Assembly: GCA_947072565.1 (NCBI GenBank)
Contig: CAMTIM010000059.1
Location: forward strand, 1-64,000
Origin: an uncultured Peptostreptococcaceae bacterium
Lineage (GTDB): Bacteria > Bacillota > Clostridia > Peptostreptococcales > Peptostreptococcaceae
DNA length: 64,000 nucleotides
Direction: 5' to 3'
A program made the position numbers and the translations under genes. Below, piece after piece: positions 36,510-44,335 of the stretch; positions within the stretch are counted from its first letter, which is position 1; every line of letters starts with the position of its first letter. Below the pieces are notes generated by a model, which was not told where the DNA came from, did not search any database, and saw only the letters and a list, made by a program, of their open reading frames with translations.

Positions 36510-36887
36510 TTATTTAGGACAAGTATTCTTTTTAGGGCAACAAATTCCTTTTTTTACTTCTATTAAACCAACTATTAGTAAAAATACTCCAAATGCTTTT
36601 TTTAGAATTTGTGAAGACAAATAAGTAGCTAAAAATGAACCGCATATAGCACCTAAAACACCAAATAAAGCTATAGGTAAAACTAAGCTAAGTACCACTT
36701 TTTTATTTTTTATATGTATAAATAAAGCGATTATAGTCATTGGTATTGAAGATAGTAAATTTATACTTTGAGCTATTTTGGGGTCTATACTTGCAAACAG
36801 TATAAGAGCAGGTATTAAAATTGTACCTCCGCCCATACCCATACCGCCAATAATACCCGCAAAAAATCCAATTGTAACAAATAACAT
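36510..36887 (-). CDS. half-length TauE/SafE family permease (second half)
   Basis: 125 residues with four membrane segments. The family usually has about 250 residues and eight segments, so this is one half. The N-terminal GGMGMGGGTILIP is the conserved repeat motif. The tail carries Cys/Lys (ICCPKKNTCPK), possibly a metal or redox patch. Its ATG overlaps the TAA of the upstream half as TAATG, implying coupled translation and a heterodimer. The family exports sulfite or organosulfonates; the substrate here is unknown. Confidence 0.88.
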   Translation of the reverse strand: MLFVTIGFFAGIIGGMGMGGGTILIPALILFASIDPKIAQSINLLSSIPMTIIALFIHIKNKKVVLSLVLPIALFGVLGAICGSFLATYLSSQILKKAFGVFLLIVGLIEVKKGICCPKKNTCPK

Positions 36888-37255
36888 TAAAACACCATCC
36901 TTAATGCAGCTATTATCATTATTAATCCAAATGAAATTCTAAGAAACCTTCCAGTGACTTTACATAAAATTTTAGCGCCAATAATACCACCAACAATGCT
37001 TCCAACAGCAACTTTAAGTGTTAGGGATACATCATAGGTTCCATTGTATATATATATTGCAGAACTTGCACCTGTTAAAAATATTATTATTGCTAAAGCT
37101 GTAGCGTGAGATTCATGTTCCTCAACTTTAACAATATTATTTAATATTGGAACTAAAAGAGTACCTCCTCCAGAACCAAATATACCATTGATAAAACCTG
37201 TAAAAATACCTATTATTGAATTTCTAATATTAAAACTAGAATGTTTAATTTTCAT
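36887..37255 (-). CDS. half-length TauE/SafE family permease (first half)
   Basis: 122 residues, four membrane segments, with the repeat motif GIFGSGGGTLLVPIL near the N-terminus. It is a homologous half of the following gene rather than a truncated full-length transporter. Start at ATG 37255 with AGAAGGTG upstream; GTG 37264 overlaps that site. The pair presumably assembles into one eight-helix carrier. Confidence 0.88.
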   Translation of the reverse strand: MKIKHSSFNIRNSIIGIFTGFINGIFGSGGGTLLVPILNNIVKVEEHESHATALAIIIFLTGASSAIYIYNGTYDVSLTLKVAVGSIVGGIIGAKILCKVTGRFLRISFGLIMIIAALRMVF

Positions 37256-37397
37256 ATTTATCACCTTCTACATATATTTTGAACATAAATAGTAAATTAT
37301 ATTTATATAAGATAGGTTTATATTATTTTTAGTCAATACAATAAACAAAACAAGTTAATAGTATATAAACCTACATTATATAACATTAAAAAAAATA

Positions 37398-37406
37398 TGT
37401 TATAAT
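37398..37406 (+). promoter_or_regulatory. nadE extended -10 promoter
   Basis: TGTTATAAT is an extended -10 element, 40 nt before ATG 37447. It overlaps an in-frame ATG at 37405, which therefore should not be the start. Confidence 0.6.
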
Positions 37407-37446
37407 GGATTCATATAAAACTATAAAGAAAAGAGAGGATAAAATC

Positions 37447-38202
37447 ATGACTGAAATGAACGTGAAAATAGATAAAACAGTTCAATGGTTAAAAGATAAA
37501 GTTAATGAAGCTAATGGTAAGGGGTTAGTAGTAGGAGTGTCTGGAGGTATCGACTCAGCGGTAGTTGCATATCTAATAAAAAAAGCATTTCCTAATGATT
37601 CTATGGGGGTAATAATGAGTATAAAAAGCAACCCTGAAGATAGAGAAGACGCTCTAAAGGTTATTAATGGATGTAATATAGAATACATTGATTTAGACCT
37701 TACAGAGCCTCAAAACTTAATATTAGATACTGTAGTTAATTCTCTTAAAGAAAAGAATTTATATAAACAAGATTATTTAAAAATGACAGATGCAAATCTT
37801 AGAGCAAGAGTAAGAATGAGTACTGTATATACAGTTGCAAATAACTTGGGGTATTTAGTAGTTGGAACTGATAATGCGGCAGAAATACATACAGGATACT
37901 TTACTAAATATGGAGATGGAGGAGTTGACTTAGTGCCTCTTGCAAATCTTACTAAAAGAGAAGTATATGAGTGGGCAAAAGTACTTGGAGTTTGTGATGA
38001 CGTTATAAACAAATCGCCTTCTGCAGGACTTTGGGAAGGTCAAACTGATGAGATAGAAATGGGAACAACTTATGATATGATAGATGCAGTTGTTGAAGGA
38101 AGATTAGATGAAGTTCCTCAAAAGGATGCTCAAATAATCCAAAGACTTCATACAATTAGTGAACATAAAAGACATATAGCACCTAAACCTCCTAAGTTCT
38201 AA
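37447..38202 (+). CDS. nadE: NH3-dependent NAD+ synthetase
   Basis: Amidates deamido-NAD with ammonia and ATP, the last step of NAD synthesis. 251 residues; PP-loop SGGIDSAVVAYL near residue 30, downstream VVGTDNAAEIHTGYFTKYGDGGVDL, and the C-terminal PSAGLWEGQTDE. No glutaminase domain, so it uses ammonia. ATG 37447 with GAGAGG upstream. Confidence 0.95.
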   Translation: MTEMNVKIDKTVQWLKDKVNEANGKGLVVGVSGGIDSAVVAYLIKKAFPNDSMGVIMSIKSNPEDREDALKVINGCNIEYIDLDLTEPQNLILDTVVNSLKEKNLYKQDYLKMTDANLRARVRMSTVYTVANNLGYLVVGTDNAAEIHTGYFTKYGDGGVDLVPLANLTKREVYEWAKVLGVCDDVINKSPSAGLWEGQTDEIEMGTTYDMIDAVVEGRLDEVPQKDAQIIQRLHTISEHKRHIAPKPPKF

Positions 38203-38342
38203 TTTACTAATTTAACTATTTGTGCTAAAATTTACGAGTGATAATAAAATCACTAAGTATATACTAAATAAATGGGTATAAACCATACATATTTACCCTC
38301 AAGTAATATATAAACTAATAAAATGTAGTAAGGAGTGGAATT

Positions 38343-39065
38343 ATGGGTCGTATAGGAAACATAATCAACAAAAAAGGTAAACAGGACGCTAAAAGAGCTA
38401 AAATATTCACTAAGCATGCTAGAGCAATAACAGTTGCAGCTAAAGAGGGTGGGGGAAACCCAGACTATAATGCAACATTAAAAACAGCTATAGAAAAAGC
38501 TAGAGCTGATAATATGCCAAGTGACAATATAGACAGAGCAGTAGCTAAAGGAGCAGGAGCTGGAGCTAACGAAAACTATGAAACAATAGTTTACGAAGGA
38601 TACGGACCTGGTGGAGTTGCTGTTATAGTTGAAACTTTAACTGACAATAAAAATAGAACAGCTGGTAACGTAAGATACTACTTCGATAAAAATGGTGGTA
38701 ACTTAGGAACTAGTGGATGTGTATCATTCATGTTTGATAATAAAGGACAAATATTAATAGAAGCTAATGATGATGTATCAGAAGAAGAATTAATGGAAAT
38801 AGCATTAGAAGCTGGAGCAGAAGACTTTATAACTGAAGAAGATGGATATGAAGTAATAACAATGCCAGAAGATTTTGCTGCTGTTAGAGATGAATTACAA
38901 GCTAAAGGATATGAATTTATATCTGCAGATGTTAAGTTAATACCTCAAACAACTGCTGAATTAACTGAAGAAGAACAGTTAAAATTCATGCACAAATTAG
39001 TTGATATGCTTGAAGATGACGATGATGTTCAAAACATATACCATAACTGGGAAATAGCTGAATAA
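38343..39065 (+). CDS. YebC/PmpR family regulator
   Basis: 240 residues, TACO1/YebC fold: [17 protein letters not shown] and the acidic pocket ([26 protein letters not shown]). The family was named as transcriptional regulators, and recent work ties members to translation of proline-rich stretches. ATG with AAGGAG upstream. Codon use is biased toward frequent codons, suggesting good expression. Confidence 0.95.
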   Translation: MGRIGNIINKKGKQDAKRAKIFTKHARAITVAAKEGGGNPDYNATLKTAIEKARADNMPSDNIDRAVAKGAGAGANENYETIVYEGYGPGGVAVIVETLTDNKNRTAGNVRYYFDKNGGNLGTSGCVSFMFDNKGQILIEANDDVSEEELMEIALEAGAEDFITEEDGYEVITMPEDFAAVRDELQAKGYEFISADVKLIPQTTAELTEEEQLKFMHKLVDMLEDDDDVQNIYHNWEIAE

Positions 39066-39203
39066 TTTATGTGATTGTGTTGTATCAATGGATGTAGTGG
39101 ATTTGTAGATTGAGAAATGTTTAAAGACTTCAATTGTTATGACAAACATATTATATATTATATGAAAATGTAATGAAATATGTATAGAGTGTTAAGATAA
39201 ACG

Positions 39204-39262
39204 AAAACACCTTTATGTTACGATGTATAGATTAATCTATAAAGTAATATGGAGGTGTTTTT
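39204..39262 (+). repeat. 59-nt imperfect hairpin covering a ribosome-binding site
   Basis: AAAACACCT (39204-39212) pairs with AGGTGTTTT (39253-39261). Inside, TTAC pairs with GTAA and TATAGAT with ATCTATA. The right arm carries GGAGGTG, followed 7 nt later by ATG 39265 of an 11-codon ORF ending at 39300. It could be the yebC terminator, a mobile-element end, or a leader whose ribosome site is masked. The rest of 39066-39406 shows no supported gene. Confidence 0.6.
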
Positions 39263-39406
39263 GAATGCTCATAGATGATGTTTATTTAGAGTATATTTAA
39301 AATTATAATTGCAACTTATTTATAAAATGTAAATAAAGCTCGTTATTCTAAATTGATGTTTATATATAATATAAAGTATAAGATAAATTGAAAGGAGTTA
39401 AGGAAA

Positions 39407-39964
39407 ATGATAGTAGGATATGTTAGAGTTAGTACAGTTGAACAAAATGAAGGTAGACAGTTGGAGACAATGAAAAAGTATGGGGTAGAAAAAATATTTC
39501 AAGAGAAGGTAAGTGCAAAGGATACTAATAGAGTTGAATTAAATGTAATGCTAGATTTTGTAAGAGAAGGTGACACAATAGTAATACATGACTTTAGTAG
39601 ATTAGCTAGAAGTACAAAGGACTTGTTAGAATTAGTTGAGTTTCTAACATCTAAATGTGTAAAGCTTATATCCAATAAAGAGAATATAGATAGTAGTACC
39701 GCAACAGGAAAGCTAATGTTGACAATGATAGGTGCTATAAATGAATTTGAAAGAGCTAACTTATTAGAACGTCAAAGAGAAGGTATAGCAATAGCTAAAG
39801 CAGAGGGAAAATATAAAGGTAGAAAAGAGGTAAAGATTGATAACTTTGAAGAGCATTACAATAGATATATAACAAGAGAAATTAATAAGAGTCAATTAGC
39901 AATGGAGCTTGGAGTAAGTAGACCAACGTTAGATAAGTTAATAAAAGAGCATCAAGAGAACTAG
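39407..39964 (+). CDS. serine recombinase, resolvase/invertase family
   Basis: 185 residues. The catalytic domain begins MIVGYVRVSTVEQN with the nucleophilic Ser at position 9, followed by HDFSRLARS and GAINEFERANLLERQREG. The C-terminal helix-turn-helix is KSQLAMELGVSRPTLDKLI. The size and layout are those of Tn3-type resolvases or Hin/Gin invertases. No transposase, inverted terminal repeats or cargo is seen nearby, so it may be a domesticated or stranded recombinase. ATG with AAAGGAG upstream. Confidence 0.93.
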   Translation: MIVGYVRVSTVEQNEGRQLETMKKYGVEKIFQEKVSAKDTNRVELNVMLDFVREGDTIVIHDFSRLARSTKDLLELVEFLTSKCVKLISNKENIDSSTATGKLMLTMIGAINEFERANLLERQREGIAIAKAEGKYKGRKEVKIDNFEEHYNRYITREINKSQLAMELGVSRPTLDKLIKEHQEN

Positions 39965-40043
39965 ATATTTAAGAGATTACAGTTTAACTAAACTAGAGTC
40001 TTTTTATTGTTTATTTTAAATAAAATTAAAATATTAAACATAT

Positions 40044-40078
40044 TTCGACAAATTTAGACAGAGCGTGTGATGTATAAT
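40044..40078 (+). promoter_or_regulatory. promoter with tandem Spo0A-like boxes
   Basis: TTCGACA (40044-40050) is the exact complement of the Spo0A box TGTCGAA. TTAGACA (40054-40060) is a one-mismatch copy exactly 10 bp further. TATAAT is at 40073-40078, 22 nt after the first box. This recalls Spo0A-activated sigma-A promoters with long spacing, such as spoIIG. It lies 45 nt before the gene at 40123. Confidence 0.5.
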
Positions 40079-40122
40079 CATTAAGGATTTATAAAAATAA
40101 GAAAAAGTAAGGAGTAATTTAT

Positions 40123-40419
40123 ATGATGTTAAGATTAAAAAATAGTATAGGTATGGTAAAAGAATGTAAGGTGGGGTTTAGTTGGACTACACTATTCTTT
40201 GGTTTATTTGTTCCGCTATTAAGAGGTGATTTAAAAAATACTGCAATAATGATTGGATTAGGACTTTTAACATTAGGATTAAGCTGGTTAGTATTTCCAT
40301 TTGTTTATAACAGTATGTACATAAAAAGTTTATTAATGCAAGGATTTGAGGGAGCAACAGATAACGATACAACAATATTAGTGCAAAAAGGGTTTATAGT
40401 TCAACCTAAAACTATTTAA
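40123..40419 (+). CDS. DUF2628/HrgC-like small membrane protein
   Basis: 98 residues. Signature VGFSWTTLFFGLFVPLLRGD, then two to three hydrophobic segments and a short soluble tail. The family is unnamed in function and often occurs in accessory or phage-related DNA. ATG with AAGGAG upstream (ATG 40126 also possible). Lies between a recombinase and a 56-codon membrane-protein gene and may be co-transcribed with the latter. Confidence 0.8.
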   Translation: MMLRLKNSIGMVKECKVGFSWTTLFFGLFVPLLRGDLKNTAIMIGLGLLTLGLSWLVFPFVYNSMYIKSLLMQGFEGATDNDTTILVQKGFIVQPKTI

Positions 40420-40490
40420 TATCAGTTGTATTATTATAGGATTAAATATTTTTAATAGGATTAAAAAATATATGTGATAAAGGGGCTTTA

Positions 40491-40661
40491 ATGATGTCCA
40501 TAACGATTGAATTATTTTTTCAGATATTAAATACAATACTTATTATAGCGATACCTGTTTGTATTTACACAGTTATAAAAAAAATTGTATTAAGTAGAAA
40601 ATCAATAGAGGAAAGAATTACTAATATAGAAAATAAACTAGATAAATTAAATGAAAAATAG
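40491..40661 (+). CDS. 56-residue single-pass membrane protein
   Basis: ATG 40491 with AAAGGGG 6-7 nt upstream. One hydrophobic segment (residues about 8-30) is followed by a basic/acidic amphipathic stretch likely to form a coiled coil (SIEERITNIENKLDKLNEK). The shape resembles DUF4083-type peptides, but identity is uncertain. It follows the DUF2628-like gene by 71 nt with no terminator between. Confidence 0.65.
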   Translation: MMSITIELFFQILNTILIIAIPVCIYTVIKKIVLSRKSIEERITNIENKLDKLNEK

Positions 40662-40737
40662 TCATAAAATATACCTAAGTAAATGTACTTTTAAATAGGT
40701 TAGTACACTATATAATAGCAATCATAATTAAGATATA

Positions 40738-40770
40738 AAACACTTGGTAAAATTACTAAGTGTTTTTTTA
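40738..40770 (+). terminator. terminator of the small-membrane-protein unit
   Basis: AAAACACTT and AAGTGTTTT flank a 12-nt loop and are followed by T residues. Confidence 0.8.
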
Positions 40771-40914
40771 TTGTGTAAATATATTTTATAAATTATGAAA
40801 TATTGATAGTTTATATTATATATAGTATTATCAATAGGTTGCAAAACATGATAATTTGGTTTTAAAAACAGCAACAAATAAACACTAAAAAAGCAATCAA
40901 AAAGGGGAAACTAA

Positions 40915-41796
40915 ATGAATTTTAAAATGAAAAAAATATTATCACTATTAATCATATTTATGGTGGGATATGTACAAATTGGGTGTCAGTCTTTAAATAA
41001 AAAAAGTGAAGGTAGCGTATCTGTAAAAAGTAGTCCTAATGCACAAATACATTTTATAAACACAGGAAATTCAGATTCAATATTAATAACACAAGATGAT
41101 AAAGCTGCACTTATAGATGGTGGAGACAATGATGATGAAAGTTTAGTAGTAAATTATATAAAAAAACAAGGTGTAAAAGAACTAGAATATGTGTTTGCAA
41201 CACATCCTCATGCTGACCATATAGGTGGGTTAGATAAAGTGGCAGAAGAAATAAAAATAAACAATTTATATGTAAGTAATGGCGATGCTAAAACTAAAAC
41301 TTATAGAGATTTTATACAAGCAGCATCAGATAAAGGGCTAAGTCCAAGTGTGCCTTTGATGAATAGTGAATTTAAATTAGCAACATCAACATTTAAAGTA
41401 TTGTCAGCAGCTTCTAGCAATGACCCGAATAATAATTCTTTAGTACTTTTGTATACAAATGGAGATGACAGAGTACTTTTAATGGGAGATGCAGAAGCTA
41501 AAATTGAGTCAAAAATAAAAGAGAGCAATATTGATTTATTAAAAGTAGGTCATCATGGATCTCATAGTAGTTCAAGTAAAAAATTTATAGAAAGAGTAAA
41601 TCCAAAATATGCAGTTATATTAAGTGGAAAAGACAATAAGTATGGTCATCCTCATAAAGAAACTATGCAACTATTAAAAAGTAAAAATATAGAAGTTCAC
41701 AGAAGTGATGAATGTTCAGATATAGTATTTACATCTACTAAAGAGGGTATAAGTACAGATTGTAAAGTTGGAAGCTATAAACCTGGAAAAAAATAA
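40915..41796 (+). CDS. ComEC-like metallo-beta-lactamase-fold hydrolase, membrane-anchored or lipoprotein
   Basis: 293 residues. An N-terminal hydrophobic stretch ends at QIGC, a loose lipobox (C24). The metallo-beta-lactamase domain has HPHADHIGG, LLMGDAE, VGHHGSHSSSS and a late YGHPH. It matches the detached hydrolase domain of ComEC/Rec2, which acts on DNA during uptake. Extracellular anchoring suggests a nuclease or phosphodiesterase on the outer face of the membrane. No comEC membrane partner is nearby. ATG with AAAGGGG upstream. Confidence 0.85.
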   Translation: MNFKMKKILSLLIIFMVGYVQIGCQSLNKKSEGSVSVKSSPNAQIHFINTGNSDSILITQDDKAALIDGGDNDDESLVVNYIKKQGVKELEYVFATHPHADHIGGLDKVAEEIKINNLYVSNGDAKTKTYRDFIQAASDKGLSPSVPLMNSEFKLATSTFKVLSAASSNDPNNNSLVLLYTNGDDRVLLMGDAEAKIESKIKESNIDLLKVGHHGSHSSSSKKFIERVNPKYAVILSGKDNKYGHPHKETMQLLKSKNIEVHRSDECSDIVFTSTKEGISTDCKVGSYKPGKK

Positions 41797-41800
41797 CTAT

Positions 41801-41842
41801 AAAAAAGTATTTCGCTAAATTATATAGCGAAATACTTTTTTA
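41801..41842 (+). terminator. terminator of the ComEC-like gene
   Basis: AAAAAGTATTTCGCTA and TAGCGAAATACTTTTT form a 16-bp stem. Confidence 0.93.
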
Positions 41843-41880
41843 TTTATGTACAGTTTAAAGTAGTTAAATATATAAGCAAT

Positions 41881-41911
41881 AAAAGAATGAGGAAAAATAT
41901 GTTCTCCTCAT
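41881..41911 (-). terminator. probable terminator of the gene at 41937-42257
   Basis: On the minus strand TGAGGA and TCCTCA pair with a T-rich tail (TTCTTTTATT). The stem is only 6 bp, so moderate support. Confidence 0.5.
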
Positions 41912-41936
41912 ATAAAAAATATATAATAAATTAAAA

Positions 41937-42257
41937 TTAATTATAATACGTAAACAAAGAATTAAATTTATCCTCGCTCATAAGAACTTTTGCAACTAAA
42001 GTAGAAGATGAAGGATAGCTTTTAATTGGTGCCCATATTTCAAACAATCCTTTTTCATAGTCATTAATGGTATATTTTTCACCATTATCTATCTTTTGAT
42101 CAATTGAAGATGTAAAATCTCTTATTTTTAAGAAATCATCCAATGTAAGGTCATAAAAAATAGATGCACTGTGTTGAGGTTGTTTTAAAAAAAGTATATT
42201 TTGTTTAAACTCTAAAAAGTCAATTCGATCATAAATTAAGCTAACATAAGAACTCAA
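41937..42257 (-). CDS. protein of unknown function
   Basis: 106 residues, no membrane segment, mixed alpha/beta with many aromatics. TTG start at 42257 with the excellent site GGAGGTGAT 5-6 nt upstream on the minus strand. No family recognised; no partner on the same strand. Confidence 0.75.
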   Translation of the reverse strand: MSSYVSLIYDRIDFLEFKQNILFLKQPQHSASIFYDLTLDDFLKIRDFTSSIDQKIDNGEKYTINDYEKGLFEIWAPIKSYPSSSTLVAKVLMSEDKFNSLFTYYN

Positions 42258-42416
42258 AATATCACCTCCAAAGAGAATTTTTTAAATGATATCATATAAT
42301 ATGTATAAAAAACTTAAAATGGGATAAAAATTCAAATATAATAAATTCTAAAATTTACCTAAAATGTATAAAAAAATATGCGATGGATAAAATGCTATGT
42401 AGAAGGAGGTATTTTT

Positions 42417-43028
42417 ATGTTTGAAAAAAAAGAACCATTTAAGTGGAAAGCCCCAATCTTAGTTTTAACAGGAATTGTTGTGTTAAGTGGTGGGATTTAT
42501 TTAGGTGTAAAAACTACAGATATACAAGACAAAGAAAGTAAGCAGGCTAAGGTAGAACAAAAAGCTGAAAAGCCTGTTGAAAAAGAAAAAGAAGTATTTG
42601 GAATTAGTAAAGATTGTGAAATTTGGGTACATAAAAAAAATGAAGATGGAAGCGATTCAGACAAAACGCCTATGATGGTTGGAACAATCGATAAAGCTTT
42701 ATTAGATAAAAGTGAAGAAGAAATAGTAGCCTATTTAAATGATAAATATCCAAATAGAAAAATAGACAGTTTAAGCAAACATGAAATATTACTATCTGAA
42801 GTAGCACCAACTAATGAACCTTCAAAGAGCAACAAATATTCCCTAGAAGAAGATGAGGGATTTATAGGACTTTATAGATATGATAAAGATGGTAAAAAAG
42901 ATTTAATAGAAAAGACACAAATAAAAATGGATTCTCTTCCAAAATCACTACAAGAAGATATTAAAAATAGTGTAGTAGTGGATACAGAAGATGAAGCTTA
43001 TAGCAAACTTGAAAATTTCGATAGCTAA
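42417..43028 (+). CDS. BofC-like sporulation checkpoint protein
   Basis: 203 residues with one N-terminal membrane segment (about 12-30), then an acidic extracytoplasmic region. Two features recall B. subtilis BofC: a SEEEIVAYLNDKYPN segment, and a C-terminal domain that turns from a GFIGLYRYDKDG strand into LPKSLQEDIKNSVVVDTEDE. In Bacillus bofC sits directly before ruvA-ruvB-queA-tgt, and here the gene is directly before ruvC-ruvA-ruvB-queA-tgt. BofC restrains SpoIVB, and a SpoIVB-type protease is in this window. Assignment rests on context plus weak similarity. Start ATG 42417 with AAGGAGGT; the longer in-frame start lacks a site. Confidence 0.6.
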   Translation: MFEKKEPFKWKAPILVLTGIVVLSGGIYLGVKTTDIQDKESKQAKVEQKAEKPVEKEKEVFGISKDCEIWVHKKNEDGSDSDKTPMMVGTIDKALLDKSEEEIVAYLNDKYPNRKIDSLSKHEILLSEVAPTNEPSKSNKYSLEEDEGFIGLYRYDKDGKKDLIEKTQIKMDSLPKSLQEDIKNSVVVDTEDEAYSKLENFDS

Positions 43029-43033
43029 AGAAT

Positions 43034-43067
43034 AAAAACAATCTCTTGCAGGGGGGTTGTTTTTTGT
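43034..43067 (+). terminator. terminator after the BofC-like gene
   Basis: AAACAATCTCT and GGGGGGTTGTTT pair using several G-U pairs around a TGCA loop, followed by TTTT. Confidence 0.7.
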
Positions 43068-43092
43068 TGTATATAAAAACTTATGATATAAT
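43064..43092 (+). promoter_or_regulatory. ruvC operon promoter
   Basis: TTGTTG (43064-43069), 17 nt, TATAAT (43087-43092) with TGA before it (extended -10). The predicted leader is about 50 nt. Confidence 0.65.
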
Positions 43093-43147
43093 ATATTAGA
43101 ACATAAGTTTTGTACGTACGGGGCAAAATCAATAGGAGGAATACACC

Positions 43148-43648
43148 TTGATAATACTAGGGATAGACCCAGGAATAGCCATAGTAGGCTTTGGAATAAT
43201 AGAATATAAAAACTCTAAATTTAGAGTAATAGATTATGGAGCTGTAACAACACCAGCACACATGGAAATGTTAAAAAGATTAGAACTTGTTTATAAGGGA
43301 ATAGACCTTATCATAAAAAAATATAACGTAGATGAAATTGGAATAGAAGAACTATTCTTTAATAAAAATGTTAAAACTGCAATTACAGTAGCACAAGCTA
43401 GAGGTGTAACAATGCTTGCATGTGCACACAATGGTAAGCCTGTATATGAATATACTCCACTTCAAGTAAAACAAGGAGTTGTGGGTTACGGAAGAGCATC
43501 AAAAGCACAGGTTCAGCAGATGGTAACATCTTTTTTAAATTTAAAGCAAGTTCCAAAACCAGATGACGTGGCAGATGCACTTGCTGTAGCTATATCTCAT
43601 GCACACGCCAATAAACTAGAAAAAACACTAAAAAATATTAGGGGGTAA
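43148..43648 (+). CDS. ruvC: Holliday junction resolvase RuvC
   Basis: Cuts Holliday junctions in the RuvABC pathway; 166 residues. Acidic catalytic residues: D7 in GIDPG, the Glu pair in GIEELFF, and the Asp cluster in PDDVADALAVA. TTG start at 43148 with AGGAGG upstream. Only 3 nt precede ruvA, so the genes are an operon. B. subtilis lacks RuvC and uses RecU, so this is a clostridial trait. Confidence 0.96.
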   Translation: MIILGIDPGIAIVGFGIIEYKNSKFRVIDYGAVTTPAHMEMLKRLELVYKGIDLIIKKYNVDEIGIEELFFNKNVKTAITVAQARGVTMLACAHNGKPVYEYTPLQVKQGVVGYGRASKAQVQQMVTSFLNLKQVPKPDDVADALAVAISHAHANKLEKTLKNIRG

Positions 43649-43651
43649 GTT

Positions 43652-44254
43652 ATGTATAGCTATATAAAAGGAACTATTGAAGAAATTAATTTAGATAGTA
43701 TTGTTATAGAAAACAACAATATAGGATATAAAATAAATGCATCATCAAATACTATAAAAGACTTACAAATGGGAAAAATGTGTAAAATATATACAAAGCT
43801 AATTGTAAGAGAAGATGATATGAGTCTTTGTGGATTTGCATCAAAAGAAGAAATGAAGATGTTTGAACTTCTTACATCTGTATCAAAGATTGGACCTAAA
43901 GTAGGTCTTGGAATATTATCATTTTCATCACCTGGACAACTAGGTGCATATATTTTAAGCGAAGATATTGTACAGCTTTCAAAAGCACCAGGAGTAGGTA
44001 AAAAGACAGCAGAGAGAATGGTTTTAGAATTAAAAGATAAAATAGATAAAAATAATATTGAATTTGAACCAACATTACTTACACAATCACCAATAGGAGT
44101 ATCAAAAGACGAAGCAGTAGATGCCCTGCTTGCACTTGGATACTCACCATCTGAAGCTAAGGAAGCCGTTGATAAATGTAAAAAAGATGGACTTAATACA
44201 GAAGCTATAATAAAGAAATCATTAACTTATATAATGAGCAAATCATTAAGATAA
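43652..44254 (+). CDS. ruvA: Holliday junction branch migration protein RuvA
   Basis: 200 residues with an N-terminal OB fold, two helix-hairpin-helix motifs (VSKIGPKVGLGIL and APGVGKKTAERM) and the C-terminal RuvB-contact domain (DEAVDALLALGYSPSEAKEAV). Binds the junction and loads RuvB. Confidence 0.97.
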   Translation: MYSYIKGTIEEINLDSIVIENNNIGYKINASSNTIKDLQMGKMCKIYTKLIVREDDMSLCGFASKEEMKMFELLTSVSKIGPKVGLGILSFSSPGQLGAYILSEDIVQLSKAPGVGKKTAERMVLELKDKIDKNNIEFEPTLLTQSPIGVSKDEAVDALLALGYSPSEAKEAVDKCKKDGLNTEAIIKKSLTYIMSKSLR

Positions 44255-44335
44255 TTAAATAATATATTTCACGTAAACGTGAAAAAATTGAACTTATAAA
44301 ATTAAAATTTATTCAAATATGAAGGGGGAACTTTA

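Noticed and set aside
36510-37255. Frameshifted pseudogene explanation for the TauE/SafE pair
   Set aside because: Each half has a complete four-helix repeat unit, and the junction TAATG supplies a natural start; no remnant of a fused linker is visible.
42378-42416. N-terminal extension of the BofC-like protein
   Set aside because: AAGGAGGT lies inside the extension directly before ATG 42417; the upstream ATG has no ribosome site.
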